From Streptomyces sp. NBC_01232 (GTDB lineage Bacteria > Actinomycetota > Actinomycetes > Streptomycetales > Streptomycetaceae), in the NCBI RefSeq assembly GCF_035989885.1, contig NZ_CP108518.1, positions 2,174,501 to 2,238,500 on the forward strand: a stretch of 64,000 nt of DNA, read 5' to 3'. A model generated the notes under the pieces. The model was not told the origin of the DNA. It saw only the letters and a list, made by a program, of their open reading frames with translations, and did no database searches. Below are positions 26,200-34,842 of this stretch, one piece after another. The number at the start of each line of letters is the position of its first letter. The stretch's first letter is position 1. Position numbers and translations under genes: made by a program.

Positions 26200-27639
26200 T
26201 CAGTGCGTGCGCCGCCACGGCCCGGTGATGGCCAGCATGATCCCCGGGTCCTGGATGTTGGCGTACAGCGTGCGCCCGTCCGGTGCGAAGCAGACACCGG
26301 TGAATTCGGAGTACTCCGGCTCCTCGGCCGATCCGATGTTCAGCTCGTTGCGCGCCAGCGGGTAGGTGCGGCCCGACGCGGTCGCGCCGAACAGGTGCTG
26401 CAGCCCCGAGCCGTCCTCCGCGATGATCAGACCGCCGTACGGGGACACCGTGATGTTGTCGGGGCCGTCGTAGCCGCCGTCCGCCGACGGATCCGCGTTG
26501 ACCCCGATCAGGACGGTGAGCCGGATCGTGCGCCGCTTGGGGTCGTAGAACCAGACCTGGCCGTCGTGGGCCGTGCCCGGGCTCTCCTCACGGGCGTAGG
26601 AGGAGACGAAGTACGCGCCGCCGTCGGCCCACCACATGCCCTCCAGCTTGCGTCCGCGCGTCACCACGCCGTCCGTGAACTGCTTGCGCACCGGAACGGT
26701 CCGGGCGTCGCGGTCGGGCACGTCCACCCAGTCGACCCCGTAGACGGTGCCGATCCTCGCGGCGCGCGAGAGGTCGTCGACGAACCGGCCGGTGCTGTCG
26801 ATGCACTTGGCGGCCTGCAGCACGCCGGCGTCGGCCGCGAGCGTACGGAGCCTGCCGCGCCCGTGGCGGAAGCCGCGGGGCGGGGTCCAGCGGTAGAGCA
26901 GGCCGTTGGGGCCCGAGGCGTCCTCGGTCAGGTACGCGTGGCCCTGGCGCGGGTCGATGACCACGGCCTCGTGGTCGTAGCGCCCGAACGCCTTGACCGG
27001 CCGGGGATCCTGGTTGGCGCGCCGGTCGTGCGGGTCGACCTCGAAGACGTAGCCGTGGTCCTTGGTCATGCCGTTCTTGCCGGCAAGGTCCGAGTTCTCC
27101 TCGCAGGTCAGCCAGGTGTCCCAGGGAGTGGCGCCGCCCGCGCAGTTGGTCGACGTACCGGCGATGCCCACCCATTCGGCGACCTCGCCGCCGCGGCGGA
27201 CCTCGACGACCGTGCAGCCGCCGGCCGCGGCCGGGTCGTAGACCAGGCCCTCGGCGAGCGGGACGGGGTGGGCCCAGCTCTCCCGCCTGCCCTTGAGCTC
27301 GTGGTTGTTGACGAGGAGGGTGACACCCCGGTGGCCCTCGAAGGCGGCCGTCCCGTCGTGGTTCGACGGGGTGCTCTCGCCGGAGTCCAGCTTCGTGACA
27401 CCGCAGTGCGTGATGACGCGGTACGTGAACCCGGCGGGCAGGGCGAGAAGACCGGCCGGGTCGGGGACGAGCGGGCCGTAGCCGGGCTCGCAGGGCCGCC
27501 CGTGCTCGTCGCGGCCGGTGCCGTCCTCGGCGGCGAGCGCCCCGGGGGCGGTGGCCAGGGCGCCGACCGTCCCGGTGAGCGCGACTCCCGCGCCGGCGAT
27601 GACGGTACGGGCGGTGAAGTCTCTGCGGGTGAGCGGCAT
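26200..27639 (-). CDS. PhoX-like alkaline phosphatase (DUF839), Tat-exported
   Basis: A 479-residue secreted protein. The N-terminus is a twin-arginine signal (LTRRDFTARTVIAGAGVAL) with cleavage near GALAAED. The mature part has PhoX/DUF839 features: PSNHDGTAAF, LLVNNHELKGR, TWLTCEENS, GRYDHEAVVID, YLTEDASGPNGLLYRWTPP, DGPDNITVSPYGGLIIAEDG and TGVCFAPDGRTLYANIQDPG, including the acidic and Asn residues used for calcium/iron in PhoX. These enzymes release phosphate from organic esters outside the cell. ATG 27639 follows AGGAG. A PHO-box-like double repeat lies 65-86 bp upstream, fitting induction under phosphate starvation. Confidence 0.9.
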   Translation of the reverse strand: MPLTRRDFTARTVIAGAGVALTGTVGALATAPGALAAEDGTGRDEHGRPCEPGYGPLVPDPAGLLALPAGFTYRVITHCGVTKLDSGESTPSNHDGTAAFEGHRGVTLLVNNHELKGRRESWAHPVPLAEGLVYDPAAAGGCTVVEVRRGGEVAEWVGIAGTSTNCAGGATPWDTWLTCEENSDLAGKNGMTKDHGYVFEVDPHDRRANQDPRPVKAFGRYDHEAVVIDPRQGHAYLTEDASGPNGLLYRWTPPRGFRHGRGRLRTLAADAGVLQAAKCIDSTGRFVDDLSRAARIGTVYGVDWVDVPDRDARTVPVRKQFTDGVVTRGRKLEGMWWADGGAYFVSSYAREESPGTAHDGQVWFYDPKRRTIRLTVLIGVNADPSADGGYDGPDNITVSPYGGLIIAEDGSGLQHLFGATASGRTYPLARNELNIGSAEEPEYSEFTGVCFAPDGRTLYANIQDPGIMLAITGPWRRTH

Positions 27640-27703
27640 CGGGGCTCCTGGGGTGGGGAGGTGGTGCGCCTGTCGTGCGGTCGTCGGCGCACACGCTCCC
27701 GCC

Positions 27704-27725
27704 CGCACGTGAACGGCGGCTGAAC
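27704..27725 (-). promoter_or_regulatory. PHO-box-like direct repeat before phoX
   Basis: Read on the minus strand, two adjacent 11-nt units GTTCAGCCGCC and GTTCACGTGCG fit the published Streptomyces PhoP direct-repeat unit G(G/T)TCAYYYR(G/C)G at 9 and 10 of 11 positions by my count. The site is 65 bp upstream of the phoX-like start codon, a normal position for PhoP activation. Confidence 0.75.
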
Positions 27726-27886
27726 TACCCACCAAGGGGAACCGGCCCCTTGGTCCGCCCCGGAATGGCCAACTCCGGCCCCAGGAACGGCGCATTGTCA
27801 CCGCCCTGCGGGTGCCTTCCCGGGCATCCGGCCCGGGCACCACCCGGCCCTGCGGTCGGGGGCACGGGTTCTGGCAGGCTGCGCTG

Positions 27887-28468
27887 GTGGAAGAACTCAT
27901 AGGAACCCAGAAGCCGGTACGCAGGATCCTCGACCCGGAGGAGGCGATCGCCGCCCTGGAGCGCGCTGTTCCCGGGCTGGTGGAACTGCGTCGCAGGGAC
28001 CGGGCCGCTTTCGACTGGCCCGCGGTCGAGGAAGAGCTCAAAACGGCTCTGCCCTCCGACTTCAAGGCCCTCGCCGAGTGGTATCCGGCCTTCGAACTGG
28101 ACGACTTCCTGGCCCTCACCGCCCCTTTGCCCGGCGAGGAGAGCGACCGGGCCAAGGAGTGGGCCAGGGAGCTCGGGGGAGAGGGTCCCGAGCTGCGTCC
28201 CGCCGAGCTCGCCCCGACGGTCCTGATGCTCTGGGGGAACTCGAGGGAGGGCGACGAGTTCTTCTGGAGCGTGCTCGGGGACGATCCGGACCGCTGGCCC
28301 GTCACCATCAGCTCCCACAACAGCGCCTGGTGGCACTACGAGGGCGGAATGGTCCAGTTCCTGGCGGAGCTCTGCGAAGGAACCCTCGAACCCTGGGCGC
28401 TCCCTGTGGTCAGGCCCGAACTCACCGGCTGGGGCGTTGCGGGCGGCGGCTGGCACAGAACGGTCTGA
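27887..28468 (+). CDS. SMI1/KNR4 (SUKH)-like protein
   Basis: A 193-residue soluble acidic protein. The segment LPSDFKALAEWYPAFELDDFLAL, followed by DEFFWSVLGDDPDRWPVTIS and the aromatic strand HNSAWWHYEGGMVQFLAELCEG, matches the SUKH (SMI1/KNR4) fold, used widely as immunity proteins against polymorphic toxins and also in other protein-binding roles. The GTG at 27887 is chosen as the first start where coding features begin; the ORF is open from 27812. No toxin gene is adjacent, so it would be an orphan. It converges on the next gene through a hairpin. Confidence 0.65.
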   Translation: MEELIGTQKPVRRILDPEEAIAALERAVPGLVELRRRDRAAFDWPAVEEELKTALPSDFKALAEWYPAFELDDFLALTAPLPGEESDRAKEWARELGGEGPELRPAELAPTVLMLWGNSREGDEFFWSVLGDDPDRWPVTISSHNSAWWHYEGGMVQFLAELCEGTLEPWALPVVRPELTGWGVAGGGWHRTV

Positions 28469-28474
28469 GTCGTC

Positions 28475-28532
28475 CCTGCCGGACCCCTGCCGGACCCCTG
28501 CCGGGCGGTGGGGGCCGGGCGGGGTCCGGCAG
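28475..28532. terminator. 11-bp triple repeat forming a bidirectional terminator
   Basis: CTGCCGGACCC occurs with an 11-bp period at 28476, 28487 and (changed at two or three positions) 28498. Either full copy can pair with GGGGTCCGGCAG at 28521-28532. It lies between convergent genes. Confidence 0.65.
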
Positions 28533-28554
28533 CGACGACCGGGAAGCCCTTCGA

Positions 28555-30054
28555 TCAGGCCGGGCGGCGGGAGCGCGCCTTGAACGCGGCCTTACGGGCC
28601 TCCTTGGCCGCCTTCTTGTCCGGGTGCAGCCGGCCCATGGCCTCCAGGACGTACGCCGTCGCCGGGTGCTCCACCCGCCACACCTGATCGAAGAAGCCCG
28701 TGTGATGAGCGGTCAGGGTCTCCATCAGGAGCGGCAGCTCCTCCGTCTCCACGTCGGTGGCGAGCTGCGCCGCGATCGTGTCGACGGTCAGCCAGAACAC
28801 CATCTCCGCGTCCGGCGCCGGTACGTCCCTCATCCCGCGCTCCGCCAGCCAGACCCGGGCGAGCCCGCCGAGCTCCGGGTCGTCCAGCACCGAGCGGACC
28901 GCGGGCTCGGCCTCCGGCCCGGCCGGTGCGAGGGCCTGCTGGCACCGGAGCCGGCGCAGCGGGCCGCCCTCGTCGTCCCCGCGGGCGGCGGCCAGCAGTT
29001 CGGCGGCCGCGGCGGGCAGTTCGCGGCCGGCCAGCCACTGCTCGATCTCGGCCTGGGCGGCGCTCTCGGAGTAGAAGGAGACCGCGTCCAGCAGGGCGTC
29101 GGCGCCCTTCTCGGCCAGTTCGCCGACCGCCGGGGCATCGACCCCGGCCTCCAGCATCCGGGCCCGGATCCCGTACAGGCCGAGGGGGGTCAGCCGGACC
29201 ATCCCGTAGCGGGAGACGTCCTCGTCGTCCACGGCGCCCGCTCCGCCCGCCCCGCCGCCGGTCCCCGGCTCCAGGGGGCCGTCGGCCTCCGCCATCAGCT
29301 CCTCGTCGACGGGCCGGAACTCCACCAGGCCGATCGGCTCCAGCTGCCGGAACTGGTCGTCGAGGCGCATCATCGCGTCCGAGACCTGCTCCAGCACCGC
29401 ATCGGTCGGCTCGCCCATGTCGTCGGGCACCACCATCGACGCGGCGAGCACCGGCAGCGGAATCGGGCCGTCCGCCGCCCCGTGCTCGGTGACGGTGAGC
29501 AGGTAGAGGTTGGCGAGGACCCCGTCGAGGAAGTCGGCCTCGCGCCCCGGGTTCCAGTCCAGCCGGTCGAAGTCGACCCCGCCGCCCGCGTCGAGGGCGT
29601 CGACGAGGTCGTCCAGGTCGGGCACGGCGGCGTCGGCGAGCACCGTGTCCAGGGCCGCCAGCCAGAGGTCGAGTACGTCGCCGGGCGCACCGCTCGTCAC
29701 CAGTGCGAGGTCCTCGCCGGGCGCGGCCGTGCCGAAGCGCTCCTCGTCGCCCTCCCCGTTGTCGTCCTCCGGCTCGGTCACGTCGACCAGACCGGTGTCC
29801 ACGGCCACGCGCCAGGCCTGGCTCGCGTACCCGTCGCCGTCCTCGTCGGCGGGGTCGAGGCCGAGCACCGCGGCGGCCTCGGGCAGCTGGTCGACGGCGA
29901 GCTCACCTCCGACGCCGACGCGGGTGCCGGGTCCGGCCCAGCGGGCGAGCCGTACGGCGCGCGCGAACAGCGGGGCGCCGAGGGCGTCGCGGGCCAGCTC
30001 CGCATCGGAGCGCAGCCGTACCGGCGGCAGCGTGGGGTGCGAGTCTGCGGACAT
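28555..30054 (-). CDS. Conserved hypothetical protein, acidic, 499 residues
   Basis: A soluble protein of 499 residues, strongly acidic (for example EPEDDNGEGDEERF and DLDDLVDALDAGGG) with a basic Lys/Arg/Ala tail (DKKAAKEARKAAFKARSRRPA). A Gly-rich linker at about residues 255-275 divides it into two alpha-helical halves; the second half resembles helical repeats. No catalytic or DNA-binding motif was recognised. Start at ATG 30054 begins MSADSHPTLPPVRLRSDAEL; the frame continues open across the divergent gene for another 730 codons, which is a GC-bias artefact. Type of function unknown. Confidence 0.75.
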   Translation of the reverse strand: MSADSHPTLPPVRLRSDAELARDALGAPLFARAVRLARWAGPGTRVGVGGELAVDQLPEAAAVLGLDPADEDGDGYASQAWRVAVDTGLVDVTEPEDDNGEGDEERFGTAAPGEDLALVTSGAPGDVLDLWLAALDTVLADAAVPDLDDLVDALDAGGGVDFDRLDWNPGREADFLDGVLANLYLLTVTEHGAADGPIPLPVLAASMVVPDDMGEPTDAVLEQVSDAMMRLDDQFRQLEPIGLVEFRPVDEELMAEADGPLEPGTGGGAGGAGAVDDEDVSRYGMVRLTPLGLYGIRARMLEAGVDAPAVGELAEKGADALLDAVSFYSESAAQAEIEQWLAGRELPAAAAELLAAARGDDEGGPLRRLRCQQALAPAGPEAEPAVRSVLDDPELGGLARVWLAERGMRDVPAPDAEMVFWLTVDTIAAQLATDVETEELPLLMETLTAHHTGFFDQVWRVEHPATAYVLEAMGRLHPDKKAAKEARKAAFKARSRRPA

Positions 30055-30450
30055 GGGGCGGTTCTCCTCGCGGACGCGGTGGGGCGGGGCGTTTCGGCGT
30101 GTTTCGGGGTGTGGCGTTGGTGACACGGGCCGCGCGCCGGCCGGACCGTCATGTGCGCCCGGATTTCGATGACATGGCCGACATGACGGGCAGTACGGCA
30201 TGACGGATGTGGCGCAGACGACAGACGTGGCCTTCGTACGGCGCTCCAGCGTAGACGCATTTCGGGCGTGTCCGGCGGGCCATCGTCTTTGGTTCATCCC
30301 ACAGTCAGCTGTCGTATTCCCTGGAGGGCTTGACAACTTTGCTGGCCGCACAGGAAATTGACGCGCGTAGATGTATCGGGAGCGGCAAACCTGCCGCAGA
30401 TCTCGCTGCCGCACACCTCCTTCCCCTCTCCCACACCGGAGTTCCTGCCC
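30055..30450. other. Divergent promoter region (396 bp), no gene
   Basis: Between the hypothetical protein and the secreted nuclease. It holds a weak PHO-box-like repeat at 30292-30313 (GTTCATCCCAC, AGTCAGCTGTC), a TTGACA at 30330-30335 with only a poor -10 (GAAATT-like) 17-18 bp later, and several CATGACGG repeats. I see no coding region. Confidence 0.5.
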
Positions 30451-32292
30451 ATGCGCTCCTCGCATCCCCGTTCCGCCGCCGTCGCGGCCCTCGTCGCCAC
30501 CGCACTGGCCACCGGCCTGCTCGCGGGCTCCGCCGACGCGGCCGAAGGCGCCGTGTCCGCCGATCCGATACGCATCCACGACATCCAGGGCACCACTCGG
30601 ATATCCCCGCTGAACGGCAAGCAGGTCACCGACGTCGAGGGCATCGTCACGGGCGTGCGTACGTACGGCTCGCGCGGCTTCTGGATCCAGGACCCGGACG
30701 CGGACGACAACGACGCCACCAGCGAAGGCGTCTTCGTCTTCACCAACGCGGTCCCGACCGTCGCCGTCGGCGACGCGGTCAAGGTCTCCGGCACGGTCGG
30801 CGAGTACATCCCCGGCGGCCTGACCTCCGGCAACCAGTCGGTGACCCAGATCTCGAAGCCGACGGTGACCGTGGTCTCCTCCGGCAACGCGCTGCCCGAG
30901 GCCACCGCCATCAACGAGTACTCGGTGCCCGCCGAGTACGCCCCGGCCGGCGACCCGGCCGCCGGCGGCAGCATCAACGGCCTGACCCTGGAGCCCTCGC
31001 GCTACGCCCTGGACCACTACGAGTCGCTGGAGGGCATGAACGTCAAGATCGGCACCTCCCGCGTGGTCGGCGCCACCGACCCGTACTCGGAGCTGTGGGT
31101 CACGGTGAAGGGCTGGGAGAACACCGCCAAGCGCGGTGGCACCGTCTACGGCTCCTACGAGTCCCAGAACACCGGCCGCCTGCAGATCCAGCAGCTCGCG
31201 CCCCTCGCGCAGCAGCCCTTCCCGGTGGCCAACGTCGGCGACAAGCTGACCGGCACCACGGAAGGCCCGCTGGACTTCAACCAGTTCGGCGGCTACACGC
31301 TGGTGGCCCGGACCCTCGGCACCGTCAAGGCGGGCACCCTCGCCCCCGAGAAGACCAAGCCGCAGGCCGAGCAGGAGCTCGCGGTGGCCACGTACAACGT
31401 CGAGAACCTCGACCCGACCGACCCGCAGGAGAAGTTCGACGCGCTGGCGAAGGCCGTCGTCGAGAACCTCGCCTCGCCCGACATCCTCGCCCTGGAGGAG
31501 ATCCAGGACGACAACGGCGCCAAGAACGACGGCACCGTCTCGGCCGAGCAGACGCTCACGAAGTTCACCGCGGCGATCTCGGCGGCGGGCGGCCCGGCCT
31601 ACCAGTGGCGAACCGTCAACCCCGAGGACAAGAAGGACGGCGGCGAGCCCGGCGGCAACATCCGCCAGGTGTTCCTCTTCAACCCGGCGCGGGTCTCCTT
31701 CACCGAGCGCGCCCCGGGCGACGCGGTGACGGCGACCGGCGTGACCAAGGTCAACGGCAAGGCCGCCCTGACCCACTCCCCCGGCCGCGTCGACCCCGCC
31801 AACCCGGCGTGGGCGGACAGCCGCAAGCCCCTCGCCGGCGAGTTCGTCTTCCGCGGCAAGCCGGTCTTCGTGATCGCCAACCACTTCGGCTCCAAGGGCG
31901 GCGACGAGGGCCTGACCTCGCACCACCAGCCGCCGGTCCGCTCCTCGGAGGCCAAGCGACTGCTGCAGGCGCAGGCCGTGAACGGCTTCGTGAAGCAGAT
32001 CCTGGCGGAGGACAAGAACGCCAACGTCCTGGTCCTCGGTGACATCAACGACTTCGAGTTCTCGGCGACGACGGACGCGCTGGCGGACGGCGGGGCCCTG
32101 TACCCGGCGATCAAGTCGCTGCCGAAGGCGGAGCGGTACTCGTACGTCTACCAGGGCAACGCGCAGGTGCTGGACCAGATCCTGACCAGCCCGGCGATCA
32201 AGAAGTTCACGTACGACAGCGTCCACATCAACGCGGAGTTCGCGGCGCAGAACAGCGACCATGACCCGCAGGTGCTGCGCTTCCGCCCGTAA
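30451..32292 (+). CDS. Secreted endonuclease/exonuclease/phosphatase-family nuclease
   Basis: A 613-residue extracellular enzyme. A signal peptide (residues 1-30, ending GSADA-AEG) is followed by an OB-like/lamin-tail-type region (about 35-300; IHDIQGTTRISPLNGKQVTDVEGIVTGV) and an EEP nuclease domain: VATYNVENLDP, ILALEEIQDDNGA, VFVIANHFGSKGG, NVLVLGDINDFEF and the terminal QNSDHDPQVL. These are the metal and catalytic residues of the DNase I-like fold. The layout resembles ExeM/NucH-type extracellular nucleases used for phosphate or nucleotide scavenging. ATG 30451 follows GGAG by nine bases. A weak PhoP-like site lies upstream. Confidence 0.9.
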   Translation: MRSSHPRSAAVAALVATALATGLLAGSADAAEGAVSADPIRIHDIQGTTRISPLNGKQVTDVEGIVTGVRTYGSRGFWIQDPDADDNDATSEGVFVFTNAVPTVAVGDAVKVSGTVGEYIPGGLTSGNQSVTQISKPTVTVVSSGNALPEATAINEYSVPAEYAPAGDPAAGGSINGLTLEPSRYALDHYESLEGMNVKIGTSRVVGATDPYSELWVTVKGWENTAKRGGTVYGSYESQNTGRLQIQQLAPLAQQPFPVANVGDKLTGTTEGPLDFNQFGGYTLVARTLGTVKAGTLAPEKTKPQAEQELAVATYNVENLDPTDPQEKFDALAKAVVENLASPDILALEEIQDDNGAKNDGTVSAEQTLTKFTAAISAAGGPAYQWRTVNPEDKKDGGEPGGNIRQVFLFNPARVSFTERAPGDAVTATGVTKVNGKAALTHSPGRVDPANPAWADSRKPLAGEFVFRGKPVFVIANHFGSKGGDEGLTSHHQPPVRSSEAKRLLQAQAVNGFVKQILAEDKNANVLVLGDINDFEFSATTDALADGGALYPAIKSLPKAERYSYVYQGNAQVLDQILTSPAIKKFTYDSVHINAEFAAQNSDHDPQVLRFRP

Positions 32293-32310
32293 CCCTTCGG
32301 GTCCGAAGCC

Positions 32311-32347
32311 GCAGGGGGTCCGGCCGCCGTCCCGGCCGGGCCCCCGC
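32311..32347 (+). terminator. Terminator after the nuclease gene
   Basis: GC-rich hairpin with arms 32311-32325 and 32334-32347 (GGCCG/CGGCC core and GGGGG/CCCCC outer stem). Confidence 0.7.
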
Positions 32348-32412
32348 AGCGGGGGCGGGTCTTCCCGGGCAAGACAGGGACTTTCAGCCCTGGCGTGACG
32401 CTCGACACATCT

Positions 32413-32476
32413 CTACCGAAACGACCGGTAGTGGTGTTGAGTATCTCCACGCCCGATCTTGTACCGGCTTGTACCG
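32413..32476 (+). promoter_or_regulatory. Cluster of TACCG repeats before a small membrane protein
   Basis: CTACCG (32413-32418) and CGGTAG (32426-32431) form an inverted repeat with a 7-bp spacer, and TTGTACCG occurs twice with a 10-bp period (32459 and 32469). All share TACCG. They lie upstream of the GTG at 32498 and may be operator or promoter elements. Confidence 0.4.
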
Positions 32477-32497
32477 ACCGCATTCCGGAGGATCCTC

Positions 32498-32752
32498 GTG
32501 TTCCCCTCCATCTCCCTCGCTCAGGAAACCGGCCTCGCCGTCCTGCTCGCGGCCGCGATCGTCTGGGTCACCGGCCTCGGCCACATGCTGCGGAACAGCC
32601 GCTCCCGCCACCCGGAGCCCGCCCCCGCCGAGAGCCTGCCGATGATCCCGTCCCAGCGGACCTCCGCCGCGCACCCGATGGAGTCGGTGGAGCTGACCGA
32701 GGCGGAGAAGCAGGCCTTCGCGGGCCTGGTCCGCACGATCCCCCTGCACTGA
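32498..32752 (+). CDS. Small single-helix membrane protein
   Basis: An 84-residue protein with one hydrophobic segment (about residues 9-25, GLAVLLAAAIVWVTGLG) and a polar C-terminus ending LTEAEKQAFAGLVRTIPLH. The GTG at 32498 follows GGAGGA by five bases, a strong ribosome site that fixes the start. No family recognised. The regular spacing of ribosome site and GC-rich third positions argue for a real gene. It is followed by a strong hairpin. Confidence 0.65.
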   Translation: MFPSISLAQETGLAVLLAAAIVWVTGLGHMLRNSRSRHPEPAPAESLPMIPSQRTSAAHPMESVELTEAEKQAFAGLVRTIPLH

Positions 32753-33156
32753 CCCGCCCCCGGTCCGGCGCGAGCAGACGCCCGGCCCCCCGCGAGCCGC
32801 AACGCCCCTCTCCCCCTGCGGGCCGAGGGGCGTTCCGCATGTGCAGGACCGCGGTGGCCCGCTCGGTTGCGGGTCGGGCCACCCACATCGATAGTGGGAG
32901 AGGCAGCCGCACCTTGATCGGCGGCCCACCGGAGGGCGGCCACTCGGCGCCGGACCGGACCGTGGACCTGACCACCGGCAATGCGCCCGTGGATGAACCG
33001 GTCGGCCACGGCGACAGGAGGTCCGGAGAGAGGCCCCCGCCCCCACGCCTCACGCCCGCCCCGTCATCGGAGCTGCGCACAGGGCTGCCGAGCGGGACCC
33101 CCGGCCTCGGCGCGCCTCCTGATCCCACCTCGCGGAATCAAGACAGGAGTGCTCCC
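32753..33156 (+). other. 404-bp intergenic region with terminator and hairpins
   Basis: Contains a perfect 10-bp terminator stem AACGCCCCTC/GAGGGGCGTT (32801-32810 with 32825-32834) ending the small membrane-protein transcript, then a perfect 9-bp hairpin GGTGGCCCG/CGGGCCACC (32853-32861 with 32875-32883) and an overlapping CCCAC-N7-GTGGG repeat (32882-32898). The remainder leads into the lectin gene; an open frame there has no start with a ribosome site, so I call no gene. Confidence 0.6.
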
Positions 33157-33723
33157 ATGCGCAAGAACACCCGGGCACGTCGCCTCCTGGCGGCCTCGGC
33201 GGCCTTCGCGGCCGGCGGCCTCATGCTTCTGCCCGCTCCCACCGCGGCACAGCCGGCATCGCTCGACATCGCTGCGGCCAGGATCTCGGGAGGCACCGTC
33301 CAGATCATCAACGTACAGACCGGCAAGTGCGCGACCGTCGCCGGCGGGTCTCTCACCGCGAACAACCACCCGCTCGTCCAGTTCGACTGCGACTCGCACC
33401 CCTCGCGCCGCTGGAACGTCACCAACTGGAACGGCAGCTCCTTCCAGATCGTCAATGTCCAGACCGGCAAGTGCATGACGTTCGCAGGCGGGGTCTCCGA
33501 CGCGAACAACGTCGAGATGCTTCAGTTCGACTGCGACTCGCACCCGTCACGCCGCTGGAACATCACCAACTGGAACAGCGCCTCCTACCAGCTGGTCAAC
33601 ATGCAGACCGGCAAGTGCGCCACCGTCGCGGGAGGAACCCTCACCACGAACAACCACCCGCTCGTCGTGTTCACCTGCGACAGCCACCCCTCGCGCCGCT
33701 GGTTCCTGCGCCTTGCGGGCTGA
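33157..33723 (+). CDS. Secreted ricin-type beta-trefoil lectin
   Basis: A 188-residue secreted protein: signal peptide (residues 1-31, ending PTAAQPA), then three consecutive repeats of about 46 residues. Each runs from QI(I/V)NVQTGKC through a glycine turn and NN to FDCDSHPSRRW. This is the RICIN fold in its minimal form, three subdomains and nothing else, so a carbohydrate-binding protein without a catalytic domain. The usual QxW is replaced by SRRW in all three. The repeats are close to identical, suggesting recent internal amplification or gene conversion. ATG 33157 follows AGGAG. Ligand unknown. Confidence 0.87.
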   Translation: MRKNTRARRLLAASAAFAAGGLMLLPAPTAAQPASLDIAAARISGGTVQIINVQTGKCATVAGGSLTANNHPLVQFDCDSHPSRRWNVTNWNGSSFQIVNVQTGKCMTFAGGVSDANNVEMLQFDCDSHPSRRWNITNWNSASYQLVNMQTGKCATVAGGTLTTNNHPLVVFTCDSHPSRRWFLRLAG

Positions 33724-33748
33724 ACCCCGGCCCGGCCCGACCGGGTGA

Positions 33749-33797
33749 ACCGAGCGCCCTCCCCGGGCAGTGGTGAGACCGCGGGAGGGCGCTCGGT
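33749..33797. terminator. Bidirectional terminator between lectin gene and dapD
   Basis: Perfect 15-bp stem ACCGAGCGCCCTCCC/GGGAGGGCGCTCGGT (33749-33763 with 33783-33797) between convergent genes. Confidence 0.85.
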
Positions 33798-33852
33798 GGT
33801 GACCGGCGTCGGCGGCTGGTGAACCTCAGCCCCGCGCCAGGCCGGCGGAGCG

Positions 33853-34833
33853 TCAGTTGTGGCTGTGCAGGACCTCGTTCAGGCCGCCCCAGGCCGCCTT
33901 GTACGGGCGGGCCTCGACGGCGCCGGTGACCGAGTTGCGGCGGAAGAGGATGTTGTTGGCGCCGGAGAGCTCCAGGGCCTTGACGATCTGGCCGTCCGGG
34001 AGGGTGACGCGGGTGCCCGCGGTCACGTAGAGGCCGGCCTCGACCACGCACTCGTCGCCCAGCGCGATGCCCACGCCCGCCTCGGCGCCGATCAGGGTGC
34101 GCTCGCCGATCGAGATGATCTGCTTGCCGCCACCCGAGAGCGTGCCCATGGTGGAGGCGCCGCCGCCGATGTCGGAGCCGTCGCCGACCACGACGCCCGC
34201 GGAGATGCGGCCCTCGACCATGGAGGTGCCGAGGGTGCCGGCGTTGAAGTTGACGAAGCCCTCGTGCATGACGGTGGTGCCCTCGGCGAGGTGCGCGCCG
34301 AGGCGGACGCGGTCCGCGTCGGCGATGCGCACGCCCTTGGGGGCGACGTAGTCGGTCATCCGCGGGAACTTGTCGATCGAGGTGACCTGGAGGTGCAGGC
34401 CCTCGGCGCGCGCGTTGAGGCGGACGGTCTCGACCTGGTCGACGGCGACCGGGCCCAGCGAGGTCCAGGCGACGTTGGCCAGCAGGCCGAAGACGCCGTC
34501 GAGGTTCTGGCCGTGCGGCTTGACCAGGCGGTGGCTCAGCAGGTGCAGGCGCAGGTACGCGTCGTGCGCGTCCAGCGGCTTGTCCTCCAGGGAGGAGATG
34601 ACGGTGCGGACGGCTACGACCTCGACGCCGCGGACCGCGTCCGTGCGGATCGCCCTGGCCGCGGCCGCGCCGAGGTGCTCCACGGCCTGGTCGGCGGTGA
34701 GGCGCTCGGTGCCGGCCGGGCCGGGCTCGGCGACCAGCCCGGGGGCGGGGAACCAGGTGTCGAGGACGGTGCCGTCGGCGGTGATGGTGGCAAGTCCGGC
34801 GGCGACGGCGCCGGTGGTACGCGTAGCAGTCAT
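33853..34833 (-). CDS. dapD: Tetrahydrodipicolinate N-succinyltransferase
   Basis: Succinylates L-2,3,4,5-tetrahydrodipicolinate with succinyl-CoA in the lysine/meso-diaminopimelate pathway, which also feeds peptidoglycan. The 326-residue protein has the actinobacterial DapD form: an N-terminal domain ([23 protein letters not shown]), then a left-handed beta-helix with hexapeptide repeats ([33 protein letters not shown]) and the segment [25 protein letters not shown]. It is encoded alone, 9 bp from the upstream MFS gene on the same strand, so it may be read from that gene's promoter as well as its own. Confidence 0.95.
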   Translation of the reverse strand: MTATRTTGAVAAGLATITADGTVLDTWFPAPGLVAEPGPAGTERLTADQAVEHLGAAAARAIRTDAVRGVEVVAVRTVISSLEDKPLDAHDAYLRLHLLSHRLVKPHGQNLDGVFGLLANVAWTSLGPVAVDQVETVRLNARAEGLHLQVTSIDKFPRMTDYVAPKGVRIADADRVRLGAHLAEGTTVMHEGFVNFNAGTLGTSMVEGRISAGVVVGDGSDIGGGASTMGTLSGGGKQIISIGERTLIGAEAGVGIALGDECVVEAGLYVTAGTRVTLPDGQIVKALELSGANNILFRRNSVTGAVEARPYKAAWGGLNEVLHSHN

Positions 34834-34842
34834 ATCCGAAAC

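Noticed and set aside
30055..32262. A 1235-codon minus-strand frame that would extend the 499-residue hypothetical protein across the nuclease gene
   Set aside because: It is antisense to a clear secreted nuclease; its translation is low-complexity Arg/Gly/Val/Leu, typical of the reverse frame of a GC-rich gene. The real start is the ATG at 30054.
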